In this document: positions 43,355 to 51,901 of the stretch, piece after piece
Layout: every line of letters begins with the position of its first letter
How positions within the stretch are numbered: the stretch's first letter is position 1
Source: Anaerobranca gottschalkii DSM 13577
Lineage (GTDB): Bacteria; Bacillota; Proteinivoracia; Proteinivoracales; Proteinivoracaceae
DNA length: 64,000 nt
NCBI RefSeq assembly: GCF_900111575.1
Contig: NZ_FOIF01000004.1
Location: forward strand, 1-64,000
Direction: 5' to 3'
The notes under the pieces: generated by a model
Told to the model about the DNA's origin: nothing
Seen by the model: the letters and a program-made list of their open reading frames with translations, nothing else
Database searches by the model: none
Made by a program: the position numbers and the translations under genes

Positions 43355-44044
43355 TTATTTTATTTCAATCTTTTGATTTAACCAATTGTTGTATTTTTCT
43401 ACCAATAATTCAAAGGTTAAATCATCAGTATTCTCCACTTGAAAATCTACATTTAATAAAGGTGTTTTTCCTATTCCCACAGCAAACATTCCTGCTTTTT
43501 TTATACCATCTATACCTGCTTGGGCATCTTCTATCCCTACACATTCTAAAGCTTGGATATTTAAACCATTTGCAACATCTAAAAAAATATCTGGCTCTGG
43601 TTTACCCCTTCCCACTTTTTTAGGATCAGCTATATAATCAAAATAACTATCTACTTTTAACAATTTTATTACTCTTTCTGCATTTAATGATGCAGATGCT
43701 AAACCTATTTTAATCTTATTTATTTTTAATTTTTCTAATAAGCTTCCTATCCCCGGCAAAATATCCTTTGGGGTAATAGATTGTATTAAACTTATATACT
43801 CGTTATTTTTTTCTTCTGCTAATTTTTCTTTTTCTTCTTTAGTAAACTTTTTCTCAACCTTTCCACGCTCCAAAATTAGCTCTAGGGATTCTAACCTACT
43901 AACCCCTTTTAATCTTTCATTAAATTCTCTATCGATACTTATCCCCAGTCTTTTACCTAGGTTTTTCCAAGCTAAATAGTGAAATTCAGCTGTATCAACT
44001 ATAACGCCGTCTAAATCAAATATAACTCCTTTTGGTAAAATCAT
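43355..44044 (-). CDS. pgmB: Beta-phosphoglucomutase (HAD family)
   Basis: This 229-residue HAD hydrolase-fold enzyme has the nucleophile loop FDLDGVIVDT (Asp at residues 10 and 12), the cap-domain hinge segment KGVSRLESLELILERG, the Ser/Lys region LASASLNAERVIKLL with KVGRGKPEPDIF, and EDAQAGIDGIKKAG. These match beta-phosphoglucomutase, which converts beta-glucose-1-phosphate to glucose-6-phosphate. That is the product made by the GH65 phosphorylase in the same operon, which fixes the pathway. ATG at 44044 after GGAGG. Confidence 0.95.
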   Translation of the reverse strand: MILPKGVIFDLDGVIVDTAEFHYLAWKNLGKRLGISIDREFNERLKGVSRLESLELILERGKVEKKFTKEEKEKLAEEKNNEYISLIQSITPKDILPGIGSLLEKLKINKIKIGLASASLNAERVIKLLKVDSYFDYIADPKKVGRGKPEPDIFLDVANGLNIQALECVGIEDAQAGIDGIKKAGMFAVGIGKTPLLNVDFQVENTDDLTFELLVEKYNNWLNQKIEIK

Positions 44045-44065
44045 GTCAAAACCTCCAATAAGCCT

Positions 44066-44896
44066 TTATTTTTCTCCATCCATACGAACACTTTCCATAA
44101 AATACTTATTTAACAAAATGTATAAAATCAAAATGGGTACTAAAGAAATTACACTGGCAGCCATTACTTCATCCCATTGGGTTATTCCACTATATCTACT
44201 CATCATCGATTGAATTCCTACTGTGAGTGTATATTTTGAGGTATCTGCCAAATACAGCTTTGCCCTTAAAAACTCATTCCAAAAACCTAAGAAAATAAAA
44301 ACTGCTTGGGTTGCAATAGCAGGTTTAGCTAAAGGCATAGCTATTCTAAAAAATACCCCTAATCTATTTAATCCATCTAAAGCCGCTGCTTCTTCTAAAC
44401 TTTTAGGAAAATTTATAAAAAACTGCCGCATCATAAAAATATAAGTAGCATTAACTGCAACAGGTAATATAACAGCATTATAAGAGTTAAGCATCCCAAA
44501 ACTCCGGACAATAAGATAATTAGGTATTAATAGAACTTGTCCAGGCACCATAATAGATGCCAATATAGCATAAAAAAGCATATCTTTACCTCTAAAGTTG
44601 ATCCGTGCTAAGGCATAGCCAGCCATCGAATTAAATAAAACATTTAAAGTTGTACCTACTATTCCTACAAAAAAGGAATTAGCTACCCAACGTAGAAAAT
44701 TATCATCCATTAAAAAAAGTTTTCTATAAGCTTGTAATGTTGGTTCTTGGGGAATGAGATTCAAACCTCCCCCTGTAATTTCTCGGTAGGTTTTAAAAGA
44801 AGCTGAAACTGCCCACAAAAAAGGAAAAAAAGTCACAAGTGCATAAATAATTAAAATTAAATAGAGAGCTAAACTTACATAGTTCCTCTTACCCAT
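44066..44896 (-). CDS. Carbohydrate ABC importer permease (MalG type)
   Basis: This 276-residue protein has six helices and the EAA-loop motif LEEAAALDGLNRLGVFFRIAMPLAKPAI (in the form EAAxxDG...P) near residue 190, which docks on the ATPase. It is the second permease of a CUT1-type sugar importer, together with the MalF-type gene upstream. AGGAGGTGCACT precedes its ATG. Confidence 0.93.
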   Translation of the reverse strand: MGKRNYVSLALYLILIIYALVTFFPFLWAVSASFKTYREITGGGLNLIPQEPTLQAYRKLFLMDDNFLRWVANSFFVGIVGTTLNVLFNSMAGYALARINFRGKDMLFYAILASIMVPGQVLLIPNYLIVRSFGMLNSYNAVILPVAVNATYIFMMRQFFINFPKSLEEAAALDGLNRLGVFFRIAMPLAKPAIATQAVFIFLGFWNEFLRAKLYLADTSKYTLTVGIQSMMSRYSGITQWDEVMAASVISLVPILILYILLNKYFMESVRMDGEK

Positions 44897-44932
44897 AGTG
44901 CACCTCCTAATAAAAATTTACTACCTGTATAT

Positions 44933-45823
44933 TTAGTAAAGGCTTTCTGATTTGTTTAGTTTTTGAGCTATAAATGAAATAGTAAAAATAACTATCGACA
45001 AAACTATAGATAATGCCGCTGCATAACCCATAGTATTGTTTTGTCCAAAGGCATACCTAAAGATTAATAAAGCTACTGTGAGGGTAGAATTTTCCGGTCC
45101 TCCAGAACCATTAGAAAAGATATAGGCTTGGTCAAACATCTGAAAGGTTCCTATTATACCCATTAGCACCACAAAAGTGGTAATGGGTTTTAAGTGGGGT
45201 ACCGTAATATATAAAAATTTCTGTACATTATTAGCCCCATCAATTTCCGCTGCTTCATATAAACTTTTAGGTATCTCTTGTAACCCTGCCAAGTAAATTG
45301 TCATAAAGAAAGGTACTGTAGACCAAATATTCATTGCCATAATTACTTGTAAAGCAAACCTCGGGTTATTTAAAAAGTTAATAGGTGTATCTAAAATATT
45401 TATTCTCATTAATATTTGATTAACAGGTCCTGTTAAACTAAACAAAAACATAAAAATCATCGTTAAAGCGGCACTAGAGGTAAGGGTAGGCAAAAAATAA
45501 ATAGTTCTGAAAAACATTTTACCTTTAATCTTACTATTTAAAACTGCTGCTAATACCATAGCTATAATAGTCTGAGTTGGCACCACTACACTGGCAAATA
45601 GAGTTGTGTTATAAAAAGCCCTTCTCGTTGCAGTATCATTAAAAACCCTTCGATAATTATCTAAACCTATAAATTCAAAATACCCAGTAAATAGGTTTAC
45701 CCTATGAAAAGAGATATAAATTGCATAAAAAATTGAACCAAAAATAAAAATCCCTAAAACTAATATCGCTGGGGTGAGAAATCCATAACCCATTAAATTA
45801 TCTGCTACTTTATTTTTTTTCAT
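44933..45823 (-). CDS. Carbohydrate ABC importer permease (MalF/UgpA type)
   Basis: This 296-residue protein has six helices, with the EAA motif LYEAAEIDGANNVQKFLYITVPHLKP near residue 200. It pairs with the MalG-type permease for disaccharide import. The gene is separated from the binding-protein gene by a strong hairpin that likely lowers its expression relative to the binding protein. Confidence 0.93.
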   Translation of the reverse strand: MKKNKVADNLMGYGFLTPAILVLGIFIFGSIFYAIYISFHRVNLFTGYFEFIGLDNYRRVFNDTATRRAFYNTTLFASVVVPTQTIIAMVLAAVLNSKIKGKMFFRTIYFLPTLTSSAALTMIFMFLFSLTGPVNQILMRINILDTPINFLNNPRFALQVIMAMNIWSTVPFFMTIYLAGLQEIPKSLYEAAEIDGANNVQKFLYITVPHLKPITTFVVLMGIIGTFQMFDQAYIFSNGSGGPENSTLTVALLIFRYAFGQNNTMGYAAALSIVLSIVIFTISFIAQKLNKSESLY

Positions 45824-45849
45824 TTCTCCACCAACCTTTATCCATTAAT

Positions 45850-45889
45850 GTTAGAGCATATAAAGGGATATTCCTTTATATGCTCTAAC
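45850..45889 (-). other. Intercistronic hairpin downstream of the sugar-binding protein gene
   Basis: A perfect 17-bp stem, GTTAGAGCATATAAAGG with its complement ending at 45889, has a 6-base loop. On the coding (minus) strand no T-run follows, so it is more likely an mRNA-stabilising or partial-termination structure than a full terminator. It would keep the binding-protein mRNA in excess, like the REP between malE and malF. Confidence 0.7.
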
Positions 45890-45902
45890 TTTTTCCCCTA
45901 AA

Positions 45903-47135
45903 TTAATTTTGTCTAATTATTTTATTAGCTTCTTCCTCAGCTATTTTTAGAGCTTCAGCTAAAGTTCTTTCTCCTTTTACTACTGATGGTATATAATTTC
46001 TAAACTCATTATTTATTGTATCTAAAGTAGTTCCCTTTTGCCAAGGTGTAGCATATTCAGCCCCTAGAATATGGGGAACTTTTCGCTGATCATCCATTAC
46101 ACCTATAGCTTCAGCTACATCAGCCCTAGATGGAAGAACCCCTGCACCTTTAGTCCAAATTGCCATCCCTTCTGTTCCTGTAGCAAACTTAATAAACTCT
46201 TTTGCTGCTTCCACTTCTTTTGATTTACTATAAATACCATATCCTACTGTAAATACCATAGTTCCTTTTTCCCCTCTAAAAGTGGGAACTTCTATTACTC
46301 CAAATTCAACTTCCGGAAAGTTTTGTTCAAGGAATCCAAGTACCCAGTTACCTTCGATCATCATAGCTGTTTTTTCATTACCAAAGGCATCTCCATTCCA
46401 ACCTACACCTAAGTCTTGGGGTGTTACCAATTTACCTTCTTTAGCTGCTTCAAATAAAGGAGTTAGATTTTCTACTATTTTAGGATCTGATAAATTAGAA
46501 TAAATTTCATCCCTAACGATAGAAACTCCTCCCCCTTGAGCAATAAACATTTTCCTTGCTAAGTCTTGATTATAGGTCATAGCTGCCATCCCAGAAGGCA
46601 ACTTAGCTTTAAGGTTAGTTAAAAAGTCACTGGTCCACAACTCTTCTAATGTATCAGGTATTTCTTCAGCATTTACATATTTTTTATTATAATAAAGGGC
46701 TAGTGTAGAATAATCCTTACTAACTGCATATACCTTTCCATCCTTAATAAATGCATTTGTTAATGGTTGATAAAATTTGTCTAACTCAAATTCATCATAA
46801 TCTAATTCTAATAATACCCCTTGCTCAATAAAAAATGGGGCCATATAAGCATCTACATAAAACACATCTGGTGCTGTCCCACCGATTAACTCTACCTGTA
46901 ATTCCATATTGTAATCAGAATAGATCCTTTGCTCCACTTTAATTCCAGTTTTTTTAGTAAATTCAGCAACCATTTTGTTAAAGGCAGCGGTTTCAGCATC
47001 ATTACCTCCCCATCTACCTACAACTATGGTTTTACCTGATAAGTCATCTGTATTGTTAGCATCAGAAGAGCCACACCCACTTAGCAAGCCAACTACTATA
47101 AAAGTAGAAATTAGGAAAACGAGAAACTTTTTCAA
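45903..47135 (-). CDS. Sugar ABC importer binding lipoprotein (family 1 extracellular)
   Basis: From a TTG start at 47135 (GGGAGG eight bases upstream) this is a 410-residue lipoprotein with signal MKKFLVFLIST and lipobox LLSGC, Cys21 being the anchor. The mature part has the family-1 solute-binding features IVVGRWGGNDAETAAFNKMV, DVFYVDAYMAPFF and KTAMMIEGNWVLGF. A longer frame back to 47198 lacks a ribosome binding site and would bury the signal peptide. It delivers the disaccharide to the two permeases downstream. The GH65 gene upstream suggests a kojibiose-, trehalose- or maltose-like ligand. Confidence 0.93.
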   Translation of the reverse strand: MKKFLVFLISTFIVVGLLSGCGSSDANNTDDLSGKTIVVGRWGGNDAETAAFNKMVAEFTKKTGIKVEQRIYSDYNMELQVELIGGTAPDVFYVDAYMAPFFIEQGVLLELDYDEFELDKFYQPLTNAFIKDGKVYAVSKDYSTLALYYNKKYVNAEEIPDTLEELWTSDFLTNLKAKLPSGMAAMTYNQDLARKMFIAQGGGVSIVRDEIYSNLSDPKIVENLTPLFEAAKEGKLVTPQDLGVGWNGDAFGNEKTAMMIEGNWVLGFLEQNFPEVEFGVIEVPTFRGEKGTMVFTVGYGIYSKSKEVEAAKEFIKFATGTEGMAIWTKGAGVLPSRADVAEAIGVMDDQRKVPHILGAEYATPWQKGTTLDTINNEFRNYIPSVVKGERTLAEALKIAEEEANKIIRQN

Positions 47136-47162
47136 ACTAAAAACCTCCCTTTTTTTATTTAT

Positions 47163-47191
47163 TAAATAACCTAATTTTGTTAGGTTATTTA
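47163..47191 (-). other. Intercistronic hairpin between GH65 and binding-protein genes
   Basis: TAAATAACCTAA and TTAGGTTATTTA form a perfect 12-bp stem around a 5-base loop. It lies after the GH65 stop and before the GGGAGG of the binding-protein gene. No T-run follows on the minus strand, so it probably protects or processes the mRNA. Confidence 0.65.
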
Positions 47192-47210
47192 AAAACAAAA
47201 TCCTTAAAAA

Positions 47211-49547
47211 CTAAATCTTCAATACTAGCTTATCTTTTAATAGATAAAACTGCTGATTATTTAAAATTTCAATTTCCCTATTTCTATTAGTCAACTTTTC
47301 AATCATTACTTTATCTTTAGTTATTTCTATACTTAATTTATCTCCTTGGTAATAGATAACAAATTTAAGTTTTGACCAATTCTCAGGCAATGAAGGTTGA
47401 ATCCTCAGTTTACCATCAATAATTCGTACTCCACCAAAACCGTTTACTACACACTGCCAAATTCCTCCAATAGAGGCAGCATGAATACCGTGATCACTTG
47501 ATTTCATATTAGGTCCTAAATCAATTTGGGCGGCTTTTTTAAATAATTGATAAGCCAATTCTTTTTCTCCTAAATCATTAGCTATAATACAATGGGTAGA
47601 AAGGCTTAATGAAGAATCATGCAATGTCTTAGGTTCATAATAGTCCCAATTAGCCTTTTTCACATCTTTACTAAAATAATGTTCTAATAAATAAAGTAAA
47701 ATAATTACATCTGCTTGTTTAGTTACTTGAATTTGATTGACCTGAGCTAAGTTATAGTCTCGAAATATTGAACCTACTTGCTGTTGATTTTTGTACTTTG
47801 TTAAATCAATAACTTCTTTTTGTAAATATGTATCATCTTGAGGTATTACTAAATTTTCATTAGGTTTAGGTAAATAAATTTTCCTTTGGACATCAATCCA
47901 TTTTTCAATCCAATCATCGATTTTAATTTTTTCATTTAATTCATCAAAAACCTTTTGATCAACTTTTTCTCTTAAGCTATTATAACAATCTATAGCAATA
48001 CTGATGGCAAATTTAGCCATATAGTTTGTAAAGGCATTATTATCTACATGTTCTTTATATTCATCTGGTCCAATAACTCCTTTTATTTCATAACGTCCCT
48101 TTTCTTCATTCCACTCTACCCTTGAAGCCCAAAACTTAGCTATTTCAAATAGCATTTCATAACCATATTTAATCAAGAAATCTTCATCACCGGTAATTTG
48201 ATAATATTGCCAAATAGCGTAACTTATATCGGCGGAAATATGTTGTTCAATAAAACCTGACCAAATTTTAGTTGCTTCTCCAGTTACTATATCGGCAGCT
48301 CCCCATACTGGCGTTACTTCTCCATCATCTTTCCATGCACTTTCCCAAGGATACATGGCCCCTTCATAGCCATTTTCCTTTGCTTTTTTCCTTGCACCAT
48401 CTAAAGTAAAATAACGGTATTCCAACAATAATCTAGCTTTATCAGGATAGGTATATATATAATAAGGTAAAATAAAGATTTCTGTATCCCAAAAAACATG
48501 ACCTTTATATCCTTCACCACTTAACCCCTTTGCTCCAACACTCATTCTATTATCGTGAAAAGGTGTCATAATCCTTAAATGATATTGAGCAAATCGTATA
48601 GCTAATTGATCAAATCCATCAGTTGATAAAATTTCTATTGGCCCTTGACTCCAAACTTCTTTTTCCCATTTTTCCTCACTTTCCATTAGTAATTGATTAT
48701 ATCTTTTTTTACTTTCTTCCCTTAACTCCTTTAAGCTCTCTAATATAATCTCTTTTAAACTTAATTTTTCCAATTCCTTATCTCTAGAGGTATGAAAAGT
48801 CGACAATTTATTTAAGACAAGTTCTTGCCCAACTTCTATTTTATCATTAAACTCAAAGAAAATTTTTCTTCTATCCATTAAAATTATTGATTCTGGTTCA
48901 TAGTATTCATTATTCTTAAAAAATGAATGGGTAGAATTTATTACAAAATGAATATTACTTTCTATAGTTGTTTGAATAAAATTTAAATATTTTCCGTCAT
49001 ACAGCCGTTTTTCACCTTCAAAAAAATGTTGTACCCCTGAATTAGTCATTTGCCCATTTATCCCTGATTTTAATTTTAGTTGAACAGGTTTACTTAACGG
49101 CTTTATCAAAACCTCCTGGGCTACCAAGTGATAATTAGCTAAAGAAACCAATCTTTTAAAAGTAAATTCTACTTCTTCTCCACTAGGACCTAACCAAATA
49201 AAATTCCTTACTAATTCACCGTTTTTTAAATTCAAATATCTACTGTAATTTTTAAAGTTCCCTTCCATTAAATTCATCTTTTTCCCATTGATATATATAT
49301 CTATACCTATAACATCCGCTGCATTGGGTAATTCAGTTACTTCACTGGGATGAAACTTGTTATATGTACCGCTAATAAAAGTATTTCTAACTTCTCCAGG
49401 ATACGTCTCTTCTGTACAAGCTCTAATTCCTAAATACCCATTACCTTGATACATAATTGATTCAAATTTCCCTAAGTACTCCTGACAAAAGTCCTCTTCT
49501 GCTACTATCCAATTCTTCAAGCCATTTATTTCTTTATCATATTTCAT
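47211..49547 (-). CDS. GH65 alpha-diglucoside phosphorylase (kojibiose/trehalose/nigerose type)
   Basis: This 778-residue cytoplasmic enzyme has three regions: an N-terminal beta-sandwich (about 1-270), the (alpha/alpha)6 barrel with KGLSGEGYKGHVFWDTE (about 340) and the catalytic block IGPDEYKEHVDNNAFTN near 490, whose Glu after Asp is the general acid, and a C-terminal beta part. GH65 phosphorylases invert configuration and release beta-glucose-1-phosphate, which matches the pgmB gene in the operon. Length and order resemble kojibiose phosphorylase of Thermoanaerobacter. Trehalose, nigerose or maltose specificity cannot be excluded by eye. It is the first gene after an operator-containing promoter. 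Confidence 0.92.
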   Translation of the reverse strand: MKYDKEINGLKNWIVAEEDFCQEYLGKFESIMYQGNGYLGIRACTEETYPGEVRNTFISGTYNKFHPSEVTELPNAADVIGIDIYINGKKMNLMEGNFKNYSRYLNLKNGELVRNFIWLGPSGEEVEFTFKRLVSLANYHLVAQEVLIKPLSKPVQLKLKSGINGQMTNSGVQHFFEGEKRLYDGKYLNFIQTTIESNIHFVINSTHSFFKNNEYYEPESIILMDRRKIFFEFNDKIEVGQELVLNKLSTFHTSRDKELEKLSLKEIILESLKELREESKKRYNQLLMESEEKWEKEVWSQGPIEILSTDGFDQLAIRFAQYHLRIMTPFHDNRMSVGAKGLSGEGYKGHVFWDTEIFILPYYIYTYPDKARLLLEYRYFTLDGARKKAKENGYEGAMYPWESAWKDDGEVTPVWGAADIVTGEATKIWSGFIEQHISADISYAIWQYYQITGDEDFLIKYGYEMLFEIAKFWASRVEWNEEKGRYEIKGVIGPDEYKEHVDNNAFTNYMAKFAISIAIDCYNSLREKVDQKVFDELNEKIKIDDWIEKWIDVQRKIYLPKPNENLVIPQDDTYLQKEVIDLTKYKNQQQVGSIFRDYNLAQVNQIQVTKQADVIILLYLLEHYFSKDVKKANWDYYEPKTLHDSSLSLSTHCIIANDLGEKELAYQLFKKAAQIDLGPNMKSSDHGIHAASIGGIWQCVVNGFGGVRIIDGKLRIQPSLPENWSKLKFVIYYQGDKLSIEITKDKVMIEKLTNRNREIEILNNQQFYLLKDKLVLKI

Positions 49548-49577
49548 GCTAACCCTCCACTACTTGTTTGTTTTCCC

Positions 49578-49620
49578 AAAACGTTTTCGGAAAAAACGAT
49601 AAAAAAATCCAAAACGTTTT
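49578..49620. promoter_or_regulatory. Two LacI-family operator sites before the GH65 operon
   Basis: AAAACGTTTT occurs twice, at 49578-49587 and 49611-49620, each extended to CCAAAACGTTTTCG. The centres are 33 bp apart. Both lie downstream of the -10 box, between the expected start point and the GH65 ATG, where a bound repressor blocks transcription. The central CG is typical of LacI-family operators, so the adjacent LacI regulator or CcpA could bind. Confidence 0.82.
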
Positions 49621-49627
49621 CGTTTTT

Positions 49628-49657
49628 ATTATACCACCACTATTATTTATTTGACAA
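49628..49657 (-). promoter_or_regulatory. Promoter of the GH65 sugar operon
   Basis: On the minus strand TTGTCA (49657-49652), an 18-base spacer and TATAAT (49633-49628), with TGG before the -10 (extended -10). The transcript would start near 49621, at the edge of the first operator. Confidence 0.75.
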
Positions 49658-49738
49658 GTATTTTCCAAAAATTTTTTTAATAATTTTTAAATACTAAGTT
49701 TAATATAACGACTATTGATAATTTCTTACCAATAGCCG

Positions 49739-50749
49739 TTATATCCTTTTAACAGATTCTCTAATAATAAATTCATAAGGGAAGTAGATAGTTTTTTCTA
49801 CCGGTTCATTATTCATCAATTTACTTAATTGTTTACCTGCTTCATAGCCCATAAGATAAAAGTCTTGTCTTATCGTTGTCAGGGGAGGAGTCGTATATTT
49901 AGATAAAGGTATATCATCAAAGCCGATAATAGAAATTTGATCCGGCACCTTTATATTTAAATCTGTCAAAGCTCTCATCGCCCCAATTGCCATCATATCA
50001 CTGGCACAAAAAATAGCTGTTATATCAGGATTTTCCTTTAATAATTTTTTTGTATACTGATATCCTTTTTCTTCTAGGTAATCAGCATAAACAATCAAAT
50101 TATCATCAAATTTAATATTATTTTCAATTAAAGCTGCTTTATAGCCCCTTTCCCTTTCTATAGAAACTGTTGCCTCTTTTCTTCCGTTAATCATAGCAAT
50201 TTTTTTATGATTCAAGCTAATTAAATATTCTACAGCTTCTTTAGAACCTTGGTAATTATCAATGGAAATATTGCATGTTCTTTTACCCTCTACATGAACA
50301 TCGATAAATACACAGGGGAAATCAGCTTCTATAAGCTCTGAAAAATAAGGATCATCTGTCCTGATTCCGTTTAAAACAGCCCCTCCTATATTATGTTCGT
50401 TACAAAATTGCAGATAAGACTTTTCTTTTTGTTTTGCAGAACTTGTAGTAAAAAGGGCAACTTCATGGTTAATCGTTTCTGCAAAGGCATACATCCCACT
50501 TAATAAACTATAGACAATATTATCCTTTCCTCCATCCTTTTCTAGACCTGAAAGTATTATCGCTAAAGTATTATTTTTTTGTTTAACTAAACTTTTAGCT
50601 GACTGATTTGGAATATAACCCATTTCTTTAGCTATTTTGAGAATTTGGGCTTTAGTAGTAGGGCTTACATCACTGTAGTTGTTTAATGCCCTAGATACAG
50701 TAGTTATTGATTTACCTGCAGCTTTTGCTACATCTTTTATAGTAGGCAC
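49739..50749 (-). CDS. LacI-family transcriptional repressor of the sugar operon
   Basis: From the GTG at 50749 this is a 336-residue regulator beginning MPTIKDVAKAAGKSITTVSRAL, the LacI helix-turn-helix and hinge (1-60). A periplasmic-binding-like ligand domain follows, ending IRESVKRI. A TTG one codon earlier is equally near the AGGGGGTGA site, but the GTG gives the usual N-terminus. It lies directly upstream of the GH65 operon, on the same strand, and that promoter has two palindromes of LacI type. It probably represses the operon until a sugar or sugar phosphate binds. Confidence 0.93.
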   Translation of the reverse strand: MPTIKDVAKAAGKSITTVSRALNNYSDVSPTTKAQILKIAKEMGYIPNQSAKSLVKQKNNTLAIILSGLEKDGGKDNIVYSLLSGMYAFAETINHEVALFTTSSAKQKEKSYLQFCNEHNIGGAVLNGIRTDDPYFSELIEADFPCVFIDVHVEGKRTCNISIDNYQGSKEAVEYLISLNHKKIAMINGRKEATVSIERERGYKAALIENNIKFDDNLIVYADYLEEKGYQYTKKLLKENPDITAIFCASDMMAIGAMRALTDLNIKVPDQISIIGFDDIPLSKYTTPPLTTIRQDFYLMGYEAGKQLSKLMNNEPVEKTIYFPYEFIIRESVKRI

Positions 50750-50758
50750 CAAAAAATC

Positions 50759-50827
50759 ACCCCCTAAAACCTTTGTTTTAATTTAGTATATACTATTTTT
50801 TTACTAAATTCATCAGTTTTAGGGGGT
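50759..50827 (-). promoter_or_regulatory. Nested hairpin that can sequester the lacI ribosome binding site
   Basis: ACCCCCTAAAAC (50759-50770) pairs perfectly with GTTTTAGGGGGT (50816-50827). An inner stem, ATTTAGTA (50781-50788) with TACTAAAT (50802-50809), sits inside the loop. In the minus-strand RNA the distal arm is exactly the GTTTTAGGGGGT Shine-Dalgarno region of the lacI gene, so the fold would hide it. It fills almost the whole gap between permease and repressor genes. Confidence 0.6.
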
Positions 50828-50833
50828 TTTCCT

Positions 50834-51901
50834 TTATTTTTTCTTACTACCCTTCCATGCGTGGATGGCTAAGGCTACTGCAATAACTCCATAAGCTACA
50901 AAGACCCTAAAAAATTCTCCCACTTGTGGATCACCTAAAAGTTTTTGTCCTGCCAATGGGGAAATGATAAATAAAGTATGGAATAAAAAGGTGCCTAATA
51001 TTGCATGACCGATGGTAGCTTTAGTTACCGAAGCTCCTCCTATTAGAATAGATGCTACAGCAAAGGTCCCAACTTGTTCATGACTACCAAAGGTGTTTAG
51101 TGTCCCTATACTTTGTAAAAATATTAATTGTCCCCATGCTGCAAGGATTGTAGAAATAATTATTGCTTTTATTCTCGTTTTATCTACATCAATCCCCGCT
51201 ATCGCTGCTATGTACATATTACTCCCTACACTTCTGAAATCTTGCCCTAACTTACTTTTCATTAAAAACCTTATAAAAAGACAAAGTAAAACTATGCATA
51301 TAATAGTAAGGATAGGAATAAAAATCATCCCAATATTTATACTTAATGGATTATCCAATGCCCTCCTAATTCCCTTTAAGTCTATGGAGTTTCTCAATCC
51401 CACCCCTAATGATAACAATAAAACTTCATTGGACATAGGAATTATTGTCCCTACCATTACCAAAAAGACCAATTGGTATAAACCATTGGCAAAAAATCCT
51501 AAAATCATTCCAGTAATCATTTCTTTTCCCTTAGCTTTGTTTAATACCAAACCCACTAAGTAACCAAATAGTATTGCAATAGGAGTAGATAAAAGTATAG
51601 ATAGACCAAACCCGGCAAACCCAGGTATTTCCCAATGGGTAATCATTATCACAGCCACTTGTCCTGCCATTGCCCCTAATACTATCCCAAAATTTAATCC
51701 AAGACCTGCCATAATAGGAATAATTAAAGAAATAACTAAAAAGGAGTTTCTAGCCATCCGCAAAATTATTTCTCTGATAAGAAATGTCATAGTTGTATCT
51801 GCAACCATAATACCCAAAATACAGATGATAGAAAAAAATATTGGAACAGCATTCTTTTTTAGTAAATCTAAAAAAATATTTTTAAATCTAGGGTGTAGCA
51901 T
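50834..51901 (-). CDS. ABC importer permease (RbsC/BPD_transp_2 type), second subunit
   Basis: This 355-residue membrane protein has about 8-10 helices and the family segment FGFSILLSTPIAILFGYLVG-like region (GFGLSILLSTPIAILFGYL), GKLGQDFRSVGSNMYIAAIAGI and ASILIGGASVTKATIGHAILG. It belongs to the branched-chain-amino-acid/ribose/nucleoside permease superfamily. Its ATG overlaps the stop of the first permease (TAATG). It is the last gene of a DUF3798-type importer; ligand unknown. Confidence 0.87.
   Translation of the reverse strand: MLHPRFKNIFLDLLKKNAVPIFFSIICILGIMVADTTMTFLIREIILRMARNSFLVISLIIPIMAGLGLNFGIVLGAMAGQVAVIMITHWEIPGFAGFGLSILLSTPIAILFGYLVGLVLNKAKGKEMITGMILGFFANGLYQLVFLVMVGTIIPMSNEVLLLSLGVGLRNSIDLKGIRRALDNPLSINIGMIFIPILTIICIVLLCLFIRFLMKSKLGQDFRSVGSNMYIAAIAGIDVDKTRIKAIIISTILAAWGQLIFLQSIGTLNTFGSHEQVGTFAVASILIGGASVTKATIGHAILGTFLFHTLFIISPLAGQKLLGDPQVGEFFRVFVAYGVIAVALAIHAWKGSKKK

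Noticed and set aside
47136-47198. Longer start for the sugar-binding protein
   Set aside because: The upstream frame lacks a ribosome binding site and would place 21 charged residues before the signal peptide; TTG at 47135 has GGGAGG at proper distance.
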